Assembly (NCBI GenBank): GCA_003218615.1
Contig: QHOD01000069.1
Coordinates: 1-14,381 of the forward strand
Source: Verrucomicrobiota bacterium
Lineage (GTDB): Bacteria; Verrucomicrobiota; Verrucomicrobiia; Chthoniobacterales; UBA10450
Direction of reading: 5' to 3'
Length of the DNA stretch: 14,381 bases
Made by a program: the position numbers and the translations under genes
The notes under the pieces: generated by a model
What the model was told of the DNA's origin: nothing
The model's database searches: none
The model's input: the letters and a program-made list of their open reading frames with translations, nothing else
In this document: positions 5,508-12,482 of the stretch, piece by piece
Position numbering within the stretch: the first letter of the stretch is position 1
Layout: the number at the start of each line of letters is the position of its first letter

Positions 5508-7853
5508 TCAACTACTAACTAATAACTTCTTCAGTCTGCGTCGCTGCGTGTAAGCGAGCGCGACGACGGCGAGTGCGCCGCCGATCCATGTGCTCGGCTC
5601 GGGAACAACGGTCACCACTGACTGTGCCGTCAACACGAGGTCGTAATGTGACGGCCCGCCGCTGTAATTGATTGAGAAGACATCACCGTGCTGGTCAGTT
5701 ACCGAACTCCCCTCCGCGAACTGGCCGGTATAGCCTCCTGCGTGGTGTGCGATAGTAAATTGTTCTCCGACAGTCAATGTCGTATCAACGTGAACTAGCA
5801 GATTGCTTCCAGTAATCACGGCTCCTCCCGCTCCTCCGGCGCCCGTCACTTGAAGTTGGTCGTATCCAGTACCGACGGTGGTGCCATTGATATCTATGCG
5901 AAAATTGGAGGTGGGTTGCAATGTGAGCAATCCTACGGTGAGAACCCCTGTGGTATAGCCACCGTTTCCCGGGGAAAGGTTCGCTCCGGCATTGACCGTG
6001 AGGCGTCCTGAAATTGTGCCGGTTCCTCCAATCGTGCTGCCGCTGTTGTTAACAGTGACAGGGCCGCCACCAGTGCCCGAGCCGGTCGTGTTGTTCACGA
6101 GTAGAGTACCACCATTTACCGTTGTGCTCGAGCTGCCATAGGTATTGGCGGCAGTGAGCCTCAATGCACCGCTACCGCTTTTTGTAAGGGTTGAACTGGC
6201 GCCAGACCCACTGATTACTCCAGTGATTAGCGTACGTCCGCTGCCGCCCACGGTAAGGCCGTGGCTGTTGAGATTGACCGCGCCATTAAGATTCAGGGTA
6301 TCGCTGTCGGAGGAAATTATTGTAGTAGCTCCGAGCGTTATCGTGCCGCCGTATGTATTGGTTCCACTGACGTTGACCAATGCGCCGGTCTGCCCGGTGG
6401 CTCCAGTTCCGCTGAGCGTCAATGCTTCGGCGCCGACTGTGATTCCGCCCTGCAACTGCAATGTTGCGCCGCTCGAAACGGTCGTGCCGGCAGCTGTCGT
6501 GCCCAGTGCGGTGGCATTTTGGATGTTCAATATTCCAGCGCTAACCGTTGTCGCCCCAGTGTAGGTGTTCGCCCCGGAAAGCGTCCATGTATCAGTGCCG
6601 GTCTTGGTAACAGAAATCGTACCCGAACCGTTAACAATTGCGCCGCTGATCTCGCCTGTTCCAGCGGTCGAGCCCTGCAAGGTCAGCGTTTTGCTGCCAA
6701 CACCGGTCGCAGTTAAATTGCTGGTGAATTTAAGCAATCCTGTTCCGGATTGATCGAGCACTGCGCCGCCGGTGGTGCCGGCGAGGTTGATGACCTTGTT
6801 GCTCGTTTCACCGGTACCAGTGTAAAGGAGCGTGCCAGTAGTGGTGCTGGAACCGATATTGATCGTTCCATTCGTGCCAAGATTACTATTTGCACCGCTA
6901 TTGCCGATCGACGCAACGCTCAGGGTACCCGCAGCTATCGTCGTCAGGCCGGTGTAGGTGTTCACGCCATTAAGTGTGACCGTGCCGGTTGTTGTCTTAT
7001 TCAGCGCGATGCCGGAACCAGCAAGAATTGCGTTTACCGTTCCGCTCTTCATTTCAAAGGTGCCCGTGCTGGTGAGAACCGATGTGCCAGTGCCGTCAAT
7101 CGCGCCACCTCCGTCCAATGTTACCGTGCCGACGCTGTCGGTGTGATTTGCGCCAAGATCGAAGATGGCCGTCGCGCCGTTGACCGTCAGGGCTCCGTTG
7201 TTGATCGCACTGTTTACTCCTTCAGCCAGAGTGCCGGCCGTAACGGTCGTCAGGCCGGTGTAGGTGTTAAGGTTATTAAGCGTCCACGTGCCGCTGCCGC
7301 TCTTTGTCAGTGTGCCGGCGCCGGTTCCGATGACGCTCGAGATGCTGCCATTGCCCGAGCCGGTCAAAGTTAGGTTGTCCCCGGCGCCAGTAATTGTCCC
7401 AGTGTTAGTCAGATTTAGTATGCCACTGTCGGAAGAGATCGTCGTAGCACCACCCAAAGTAAGCAGCCCGCCATAATTGTTGGTATCGCTTACGTTCTCC
7501 AAGGCGCCAGTCCCGCCCGTAGCTCCGGTTCCGGTGATGTTCAGCGCTTCAGCTCCAACGGTGATCCCGCCTTGTAACTGTAAGGTCGCGCCGCTGGAAA
7601 CCGTCGTGCCGGGAGTGGTCGTGCCGAGTGCGCTCCCATTTTGGATGTTCAATATCCCAGCGCTGATAGTCGTCAGCCCGGTGTAAGTGTCGGCGCCAAA
7701 CAGGATCACCGTGCCGGTTGTGGTCTTGTTGAGAGCGATGCCCGAACCGGCCAGAATCGCGTTTACTGTGCCGTCCTCCATTTCAAAGGTACCCGTGCTG
7801 GTGAGAGCCGATGTGCCGGTGCCGTTCATCGTGCCGCCCCCATCCAATGTCAC
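5508..7853 (-). CDS. PATR-repeat, PEP-CTERM surface protein B, 3' part of a frameshifted gene
   Basis: This frame holds the C-terminal 781 residues of the giant surface protein. It consists almost wholly of PATR-type beta-strand repeats (blocks such as TKSGSGTWTLNNLNTYTGLTTVTAGTL) and ends in a domain homologous to the end of surface A, then VPEPSTW, a hydrophobic helix and RRR (PEP-CTERM signal for exosortase). It has no signal peptide of its own, and its first available start, GTG at 7853-7851, is internal to a repeat. It therefore continues the 7850-11209 frame across a frameshift. That GTG overlaps the TGA of the upstream frame (GTGA), so re-initiation is formally possible, but the product would not be exported. 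Real break or assembly error at a repeat is undecided. Confidence 0.75.
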   Translation of the reverse strand: MTLDGGGTMNGTGTSALTSTGTFEMEDGTVNAILAGSGIALNKTTTGTVILFGADTYTGLTTISAGILNIQNGSALGTTTPGTTVSSGATLQLQGGITVGAEALNITGTGATGGTGALENVSDTNNYGGLLTLGGATTISSDSGILNLTNTGTITGAGDNLTLTGSGNGSISSVIGTGAGTLTKSGSGTWTLNNLNTYTGLTTVTAGTLAEGVNSAINNGALTVNGATAIFDLGANHTDSVGTVTLDGGGAIDGTGTSVLTSTGTFEMKSGTVNAILAGSGIALNKTTTGTVTLNGVNTYTGLTTIAAGTLSVASIGNSGANSNLGTNGTINIGSSTTTGTLLYTGTGETSNKVINLAGTTGGAVLDQSGTGLLKFTSNLTATGVGSKTLTLQGSTAGTGEISGAIVNGSGTISVTKTGTDTWTLSGANTYTGATTVSAGILNIQNATALGTTAAGTTVSSGATLQLQGGITVGAEALTLSGTGATGQTGALVNVSGTNTYGGTITLGATTIISSDSDTLNLNGAVNLNSHGLTVGGSGRTLITGVISGSGASSTLTKSGSGALRLTAANTYGSSSTTVNGGTLLVNNTTGSGTGGGPVTVNNSGSTIGGTGTISGRLTVNAGANLSPGNGGYTTGVLTVGLLTLQPTSNFRIDINGTTVGTGYDQLQVTGAGGAGGAVITGSNLLVHVDTTLTVGEQFTIAHHAGGYTGQFAEGSSVTDQHGDVFSINYSGGPSHYDLVLTAQSVVTVVPEPSTWIGGALAVVALAYTQRRRLKKLLVSS
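6993..7695. repeat. PATR super-repeat unit, copy 1 (partner at 7901-8603)
   Basis: About 700 bp of surface B coding sequence recur at a constant offset of 908 bp. Matching points are 7001/7909, 7081/7989, 7330/8238 and 7531/8439. Identity is high by eye but not complete. The encoded block runs NIQN..ALG, TVSSGATLQLQGGITVGAEAL, GTLTKSG-GTWTLNNLNTYTGLTT, AIFDLGANHTDSVGTVTL, LAGSGIALNKT. A shorter, more diverged relative lies at about 6345-6560. The offset of 908 is not a multiple of three, consistent with the frameshift between the copies. Confidence 0.8.
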
Positions 7854-8079
7854 CGTGCCAACACTGTCGGTGTGATTCGCGCCAAGATCGAAGATTGCCT
7901 GGTCTTGTTCAGCGCGATGCCGGAACCGGCCAGAACCGTGTTTACCGTTCCATTCTCCATTTCAAAAGTGCCCGTGCTGGTGAGAGCCGATGTGCCAGTG
8001 CCGTTAATCGTGCCGCCCCCATTCAATGTCACCGTGCCAACACTGTCGGTGTGATTTGCGCCAAGATCGAAGATTGCCG
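7722..8079. repeat. Imperfect 179-bp direct tandem repeat at the frameshift
   Basis: Two adjacent copies, about 7722-7900 and 7901-8079, carry the same repeat sub-block with about a dozen differences (for example GATGCCCGAACCGG at 7737 and GATGCCGGAACCGG at 7916). The offset of 179 bp is two bases over a multiple of three, so reading through both copies changes frame. A third related copy occurs at about 6993-7170. In the other places in this gene these sub-blocks are separated by several hundred bases of other repeat units, so their direct abutment looks like a deletion junction. Confidence 0.75.
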
Positions 8080-11000
8080 TTGCGCCGTTAATCGTCAGAG
8101 CTCCGGTGTTGATTGCATTGCTCACTCCTTCAAGCAGAGTGCCGGCCGTAACCGTCGTCAGACCGGTATAGGTATTAAGGTTATTAAGTGTCCACGTGCC
8201 GGTGCCGGATTTTGTCAGTGTGCCAGTCGTTGTGCCGATGACGCTCGAGATGCTGCCATTGCCCGAGCCGGTCAAAGTTAGGTTGTCCCCGGCGCCGGTA
8301 ATTGTCCCGGTGTTAGTTAGATTTAGTATGCCACTGTCGGAAGAGATCGTTGTAGCGGCGCCCAGAGTAAGCAGGCCGCCATAGTTATTGGTGTCGCTCA
8401 CGTTAACCAATGCACCATTCTGTCCGGTTGCTCCGGTTCCGGTGATGTTCAGCGCTTCAGCGCCAACGGTGATCCCGCCTTGCAATTGCAGAGTCGCGCC
8501 GCTCGAAACCGTGGTGCCGGCAGCCGTTGTCCCGAGTGCGTTGTTGTTTTGAATATTGAGGATGCCGGAACTGACGCTTGTCGCTCCAGCGTAGGTGTTA
8601 TTCCCGAATAGGGTGAGTGTTCCCGTGCCGCTGTAGGTCAAACCACTTGCCGTGGCCGTGCTGCCGTTCGTAATCGCGCCCGTGATGTCGACATTGCCGG
8701 TGCCATTGATCACATCGATCCGACTGGTGCTGTTGTTGCTCAACGCATAGCCGCCAAGAACCAGAGTGTTGCCCGGGCCGTTCACCGTCGTGGTTTGAAC
8801 GCCATTGAAACCATTTATCATCGTACCGCCTAAGGTTAGCGTGCTGTTTGTGCCGTTAAGAGTGATCGTGCGGCTGGTCGCGGTATTTGTTATGCCCCCC
8901 GTGCCAAGATTCAGATCGTTGGTTCCGCCGAAAATGAAACTGGCGCCAATGGTTATGGGATTGTTATTGGTCAGAGTAAGGGCGCTCCCACTCGTATTAT
9001 CGATTGTGCCGCCGTTAATCGTAAACGCGCCGGCAGTTGCTCCGAGCGCGGTTGTGCTATTGATGTTGAGTGTGCCTGCGCTCAGTGTGGTTCCCCCACT
9101 ATAAGTGTTCGCACCGGACAGCGTGATCGTGCCGGTTCCAGTTTTTGTCAGCGCAACCGTGCCAGTTCCGGACGTATGATCAGCAATGACGCCAGAATAA
9201 TTTCCACCACCAGTATTGCCGTTGCCGATTGTGAGTGTCACATTCGTGCCCGTGGCATTGTTGAGAATTGTGCCGCCGCTGCCAGTAAAATTACCCACAC
9301 CTTGACTCGTTCCATTGAGGTTAAGCGTGCCGCCGTCTACGGTCAGCGAGCCACTCGTTGATCCTAATGTTCCTGAGCCCGAGAGTTGTAGTGTCCCCGA
9401 GCTCAGCGTCGTTCCGCCGGTGTAGGTATTGACGCCGGAGAGCGAGAGCGTGCCCCCGCCGGTTTTCGTTAGGTCAATGCCCGTGCCGGAGATCACCCCG
9501 CTTAGGACCAGCGTCCCGCCAGCCGCTTGAAAGATTGTCGAAGTAGAGCCACTCGCTGGCGCCAGAATGATCCGCACGGCAATCGTGTTCGTACCGGAAG
9601 TGTTTTCTGCGCCAATGGCGACAGCATTAATGTTCCCGGTCTCGGCACCTATCGATGTCGCATACCCGGTGAGCGTAAGTGTTTGTGTGCCTGAACCTGT
9701 AAGGGTATAACCCGAGGTGTTTACTCCCGAAAAATAGAGCCCGGCAATAGAAGTGTTAGCGGTGAGCTGCGGATTTGTAACTTCGGCCGATGTGAAGGCT
9801 CCCACGTCCCCCGCTGCCGGCGCAGTGCCGCTCACCCAACCGGCCCCTGCATTGAAATTCGTGCCCGTATTCTTCCAGACCTGTTGGGCGTCCACGGGTG
9901 CCAGAGCGAACATTGCGCCGGAGCCTGCTATTGGACCGCCGCTTGGAGCGGCCGCCGCGATGCCTTCGCCGCTCCCGCTCGGTGCACCTTGGATAGCTGA
10001 AGCTATTGTGCCGATGCCAGTCTGAGTCGAGGCCGCGCTAATGCCAGATGTTATGTCCGCGTTCGTCGCGAGGCTGTTTGTAACCAGTCCGCTTGTGTTA
10101 CCTCCGCCGCTGCGAACAATTTTCTCCGAATTAGTGTTAGCGGCGCTCGCGACGTCTGTGCCGGCGCCAGCCGTGGGCAAAATCGCACTGCTACCAGTTG
10201 CATGACCGCTCCCAGCACCGGACCCTGTTCCGTGACCCCCTGCGTTGCTACCGGCGGATATCCACTTATCACTGCTATTACTGTTATGGGTCGAGAAGAG
10301 CCCAGCTAGCGCCCGGAAGAATGGGCTGTCTCCACTGCTCCCTGAAGAGGGGCTGCGGTTGAGTGTCAGCCAACTGCTGGTCCAGGAGCGACTATCCGAG
10401 CCAGAACTGTTCGCGCCAGATCTGGCGCGATAACGGTTGCTCGTCTCGCCCGCAACGACCGCGCTCTGGAACCCTCCAGAACCGTGGAATGCGCCAGCGA
10501 TCACATCGTTGATCGTCCAGGCAATCGCCAGCCCTGCAGTCTCGAAAACTTTCGCGGTCCCCGCTCCCGCAGCAGCGCGATTGGAAGGCGCAGGCATTCC
10601 GGGAACTCTCAAAAATCCGCCGCCGGCGTATCCGTTTGCGAAGAGAAGAGCAAGCGCGATCGCCTCAACCAGCGCGATTCTGGGTATCCAATTTTTGTTC
10701 TGTCGTGGCGGAGGCCCGCCACGCCATCCACGAATGCGATTATAATCCAGCGTATCTGACTCGGTCTGCCCGGCCTCATCGCCACTCTCTCTGCGCTCCG
10801 GTACAGATTTTGTGCTGAGCAAATTTTTTCTCCACGCAGTTTTCAGACGGTTGTAAAGCGCGGGCCCGATAGATGCGAAAGCATGGAGCAAAGCTTTTTT
10901 TGCGTGGCGCCAACAAGCCTCTGCGAAATCGCCTGCGCCGCGCAGATTTTTTCTCCAGATAATTTTCAGACGGTGCCAAAAAGGACCCAAAGCCGCATGA

Positions 11001-11209
11001 ATGGGCGGCAGTAAGACTTTCGTGACGCGGCGCCGCCGACTGTCGCTCAACCTATAGTTGCGATTGTAATCCAGCGTGTCTGACTGGACCTGCTCAAGCT
11101 GCTGGTCAGCATCTCCGCAGTCGGTTCCGCGTTTCGTGCTGAGCAAATTTTCGCTCCCGATGGTCTTCGAACGGTCGACAAAGGGAGGTGGAGAAGCAGG
11201 GCAGCTCAC
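7850..11209 (-). CDS. PATR-repeat giant surface protein B, 5' part (N-terminal 1119 residues)
   Basis: The frame starts with GTG at 11209-11207, overlapping the RR1 stop (GTGA). Residues 1-170 are an unusual basic, Trp/Lys-rich region with internal repeats (NLLSTK...SDTLDYNR at about 21-50 and 129-158; GP..-RLK..WRKNL at about 75-89 and 115-130). A hydrophobic signal-anchor-like segment, WIPRIALVEAIALALLFANGYA, lies at about 174-195. Residues 200-440 are a Ser/Gly/Ala low-complexity linker. From about 441 (QQVWKNTGTNFNAGAGW) the passenger begins and PATR repeats follow. The last 17 residues are out-of-frame sequence before a stop at 7850. No Met lies between residue 1 and the hydrophobic segment, which supports the distant GTG start, though non-ATG starts inside the extension cannot be excluded. 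Confidence 0.75.
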   Translation of the reverse strand: MSCPASPPPFVDRSKTIGSENLLSTKRGTDCGDADQQLEQVQSDTLDYNRNYRLSDSRRRRVTKVLLPPIHAALGPFWHRLKIIWRKNLRGAGDFAEACWRHAKKALLHAFASIGPALYNRLKTAWRKNLLSTKSVPERRESGDEAGQTESDTLDYNRIRGWRGGPPPRQNKNWIPRIALVEAIALALLFANGYAGGGFLRVPGMPAPSNRAAAGAGTAKVFETAGLAIAWTINDVIAGAFHGSGGFQSAVVAGETSNRYRARSGANSSGSDSRSWTSSWLTLNRSPSSGSSGDSPFFRALAGLFSTHNSNSSDKWISAGSNAGGHGTGSGAGSGHATGSSAILPTAGAGTDVASAANTNSEKIVRSGGGNTSGLVTNSLATNADITSGISAASTQTGIGTIASAIQGAPSGSGEGIAAAAPSGGPIAGSGAMFALAPVDAQQVWKNTGTNFNAGAGWVSGTAPAAGDVGAFTSAEVTNPQLTANTSIAGLYFSGVNTSGYTLTGSGTQTLTLTGYATSIGAETGNINAVAIGAENTSGTNTIAVRIILAPASGSTSTIFQAAGGTLVLSGVISGTGIDLTKTGGGTLSLSGVNTYTGGTTLSSGTLQLSGSGTLGSTSGSLTVDGGTLNLNGTSQGVGNFTGSGGTILNNATGTNVTLTIGNGNTGGGNYSGVIADHTSGTGTVALTKTGTGTITLSGANTYSGGTTLSAGTLNINSTTALGATAGAFTINGGTIDNTSGSALTLTNNNPITIGASFIFGGTNDLNLGTGGITNTATSRTITLNGTNSTLTLGGTMINGFNGVQTTTVNGPGNTLVLGGYALSNNSTSRIDVINGTGNVDITGAITNGSTATASGLTYSGTGTLTLFGNNTYAGATSVSSGILNIQNNNALGTTAAGTTVSSGATLQLQGGITVGAEALNITGTGATGQNGALVNVSDTNNYGGLLTLGAATTISSDSGILNLTNTGTITGAGDNLTLTGSGNGSISSVIGTTTGTLTKSGTGTWTLNNLNTYTGLTTVTAGTLLEGVSNAINTGALTINGATAIFDLGANHTDSVGTVTLNGGGTINGTGTSALTSTGTFEMENGTVNTVLAGSGIALNKTRQSSILARITPTVLAR
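7901..8603. repeat. PATR super-repeat unit, copy 2
   Basis: Second copy of the roughly 700-bp unit described at 6993-7695. It belongs to the upstream reading frame of surface B, whereas copy 1 belongs to the downstream frame. Confidence 0.8.
10704..10723. repeat. REP-like hairpin inside the surface B coding region
   Basis: CGTGGCGG-aggc-CCGCCACG is a perfect 8-bp stem with a 4-nt loop. It is read in frame as WRGGPPPR just before the hydrophobic segment of surface B. Palindromes of this kind normally lie between genes, so it may be an inserted REP element that became coding, or a sign that the N-terminal extension derives from former intergenic DNA. Confidence 0.5.
10736..11186. repeat. Duplicated ~127-bp segment at a 324-bp offset in the surface B N-terminal region
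   Basis: Sequence from 10736 to about 10862 is similar to 11060 to about 11186: both contain GCGATTxTAATCCAGCG, TCTGACT and GTGCTGAGCAAATTTT. The offset of 324 bp equals 108 codons, so the frame and the 30-residue block NLLSTK...SDTLDYNR are preserved. A partial third copy (GCAGATTTTTTCTCCAGATAAT... at about 10939-10985) corresponds to the WHRLKIIWRKNL repeat. Confidence 0.7.
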
Positions 11210-11598
11210 CGATGCGCAACCCCTTTTGCGCGGGTGACGGCGGTAGAAATGGCATCGAGCAGCTCGCGATCATTTATCGGTTTGCGGAGGTAAGCCGATG
11301 CGCCGCCATTCATCGCCTGCTCGCGGTCCTCGGGTGTATCATGCGCGGTCAGGATAATGACGGGGATGGCTGCGTGGACTTTGGCGAGCTGCCGTTGCAC
11401 GGCCAACCCGTGCATTTGCGGCATTTGGAGATCGAGCACGACGCAGTCCGGCCGATGCGCGTCGATGGATTTCAAAAACTCCGCACCGGAGTCGAATGTT
11501 TCCGCATCCAGGCCAGCGGAACGCAACAAGCGCGCGAAGGCCCTCCGAATGGGTTCTTCATCATCTACGAAGGCGATAAATGGTCGATTGTTAGTCAC
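11206..11598 (-). CDS. Receiver-only response regulator (RR1)
   Basis: A 130-residue protein made only of a CheY-type receiver domain. Acidic pocket residues D12/D13 are in FVDDEE, the phospho-acceptor is D56 in VVLDLQMP, the switch threonine is T84 in ILTAHD, and the conserved lysine is K106 in YLRKPIN. All are present, so it should accept phosphate. There is no DNA-binding output domain, so it may act as a phosphate sink, a partner-binding regulator or a truncated transcription factor. The start is GTG; the equivalent codon in surface A is ATG. Its stop overlaps the GTG of surface B, so surface B translation may depend on it. The 5' two-thirds of the gene lie within the exact 576-bp duplication. 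Confidence 0.88.
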   Translation of the reverse strand: MTNNRPFIAFVDDEEPIRRAFARLLRSAGLDAETFDSGAEFLKSIDAHRPDCVVLDLQMPQMHGLAVQRQLAKVHAAIPVIILTAHDTPEDREQAMNGGASAYLRKPINDRELLDAISTAVTRAKGVAHR

Positions 11599-11632
11599 AG
11601 GGGCGAACTGTAACCACCACGGCGACCGGGCG

Positions 11633-11655
11633 ATATTGGACCTTAGTCCAGTATG
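11633..11655. promoter_or_regulatory. Putative operator palindrome upstream of RR1
   Basis: Arms TGGAC (11637-11641) and GTCCA (11646-11650) flank CTTA, and outer bases extend pairing to 8 of 9 positions (ATATTGGAC / GTCCAGTAT). It is centred about 45 bp upstream of the GTG start and fits a dimeric LuxR/NarL-type binding site. The related site before surface A keeps the palindrome although the leaders differ. Regulation by RR3 or RR2 is inferred. Confidence 0.5.
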
Positions 11656-11660
11656 CTTTG

Positions 11661-11699
11661 GTAGGGCGCGACCGCCGTGCGCGCCGAGCGGGACTACCC
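11661..11699. repeat. REP-like inverted repeat in the RR2-RR1 gap
   Basis: GGCGCG (11665-11670) pairs with CGCGCC (11680-11685) across a 9-nt loop, and outer GTAG/CTAC elements extend the symmetry. It lies between the RR2 stop and the RR1 operator and could act as an attenuator or RNA-stability element. An exact copy at 12237-12275 is part of the 576-bp duplication. Confidence 0.45.
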
Positions 11700-11718
11700 G
11701 CTGACTAGCGATCTCTGA

Positions 11719-12174
11719 CTACTGGTTCCTGATTCCGCTGCGTTCGACCAATCGCACCAGTTCGGCAACCGACTGGATCTTCATTTTCGTCATCACCCGC
11801 GCGCGATGCACTTTGATTGTCTTCTCTACGACGCCGAGGTCATCGGCGATTTGTTTGTTTAGTTTGCCGGTCACGACGTGGTCGAGAACTTCCTGCTCGC
11901 GTGGCGCGGGTGTATCATGCGCGGTCAGGATAATGACGGGGATGGCTGCGTGGACTTTGGCGAGCTGCCGTTGCACGGCCAACCCGTGCATTTGCGGCAT
12001 TTGGAGATCGAGCACGACGCAGTCCGGCCGATGCGCGTCGATGGATTTCAAAAACTCCGCACCGGAGTCGAATGTTTCCGCATCCAGGCCAGCGGAACGC
12101 AACAAGCGCGCGAAGGCCCTCCGAATGGGTTCTTCATCATCTACGAAGGCGATAAATGGTCGATTGTTAGTCAC
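11719..12174 (-). CDS. Chimeric response regulator: truncated receiver fused to LuxR-type HTH (RR2)
   Basis: A 151-residue protein whose residues 1-89 are identical to RR1 (D12/D13, phospho-acceptor D56, T84) and whose residues 91-151 are identical to the C-terminus of RR3 (PREQEVLDHVVTGK, NKQIADDLGV, the recognition helix KTIKVHRARVMTK). The single novel residue is A90 at the junction 11907/11906. The receiver lacks beta-5 and alpha-5, including the K of the KP motif, so phosphorylation-dependent switching is probably lost or altered, while the DNA-binding domain is whole. It may act as a constitutive or dominant-negative competitor at RR3 sites. The gene exists only because of the 576-bp tandem duplication. 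It keeps the RR1 leader and operator, so its expression should mirror RR1. Confidence 0.8.
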   Translation of the reverse strand: MTNNRPFIAFVDDEEPIRRAFARLLRSAGLDAETFDSGAEFLKSIDAHRPDCVVLDLQMPQMHGLAVQRQLAKVHAAIPVIILTAHDTPAPREQEVLDHVVTGKLNKQIADDLGVVEKTIKVHRARVMTKMKIQSVAELVRLVERSGIRNQ

Positions 12175-12482
12175 AGGGGCGAACTGTAACCACCACGGCG
12201 ACCGGGCGATATTGGACCTTAGTCCAGTATGCTTTGGTAGGGCGCGACCGCCGTGCGCGCCGAGCGGGACTACCCGCTGACTAGCGATCTCTGACTACTG
12301 GTTCCTGATTCCGCTGCGTTCGACCAATCGCACCAGTTCGGCAACCGACTGGATCTTCATTTTCGTCATCACCCGCGCGCGATGCACTTTGATTGTCTTC
12401 TCTACGACGCCGAGGTCATCGGCGATTTGTTTGTTTAGTTTGCCGGTCACGACGTGGTCGAGAACTTCCTGCTCGCGTGGCG
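11907..12482. repeat. 576-bp exact tandem duplication, copy 2
   Basis: Second copy of the block at 11331-11906, covering the 5' part of RR2, its operator and leader, the REP-like block and the 3' end of RR3. No mismatch was found on reading through both copies, so the event is either very recent, kept uniform by gene conversion, or artefactual. Confidence 0.9.
12209..12231. promoter_or_regulatory. Putative operator palindrome upstream of RR2
   Basis: Identical to 11633-11655 because it lies inside the duplicated block; arms TGGAC and GTCCA around CTTA, 34 bp before the RR2 start codon. Confidence 0.5.

Larger units (their letters stand above)
5508..11209 (-). pseudogene. Surface B considered as one gene interrupted by a frameshift
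   Basis: Both frames are the same protein type: repeat blocks continue across the break in the other frame (…LNKT then AIFDLGANHTDSVGTVTL). The upstream half has the signal segment and the downstream half has the PEP-CTERM tail. Joined, they would give a protein of roughly 1,880-1,900 residues. The break coincides with a 179-bp direct repeat (not a multiple of three) around 7725-8079. It is therefore either a recent repeat-mediated rearrangement that inactivated or switched off the gene, or a mis-joined repeat in the assembly. Confidence 0.6.
11331..11906. repeat. 576-bp exact tandem duplication, copy 1
   Basis: This block is, base for base as read, the same as 11907-12482. It covers the first 89 codons of RR1, its leader and operator, the intergenic REP-like block, and the 3' end of RR2 (the HTH domain). 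The offset of 576 bp is a multiple of three. The left edge lies 5 bp after a 10-bp sequence CCTGCTCGCG (11316-11325) that is also found 5 bp before the right edges (11892-11901 and 12468-12477). Confidence 0.9.

Noticed and set aside
6750..8281. Long plus-strand open frames (for example 6750-7373 and 7811-8281) opposite the surface B repeats
   Set aside because: They are the complement of Gly/Thr-rich repeats, which rarely make stop codons; their Val/Pro- or Cys/Arg-rich translations mirror the repeat period and have no independent features.
6300..8600. Direct repeats that could suggest a CRISPR array or satellite
   Set aside because: The repeats are long, imperfect, directly adjoining and encode PATR beta-strand repeats; there is no short constant repeat with unique spacers.
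11188..12280. Plus-strand frames opposite the response regulators (for example 11357-11704 and 11813-12280)
   Set aside because: They are antisense to receiver and HTH domains with full motif support, and they repeat only because the DNA is duplicated.
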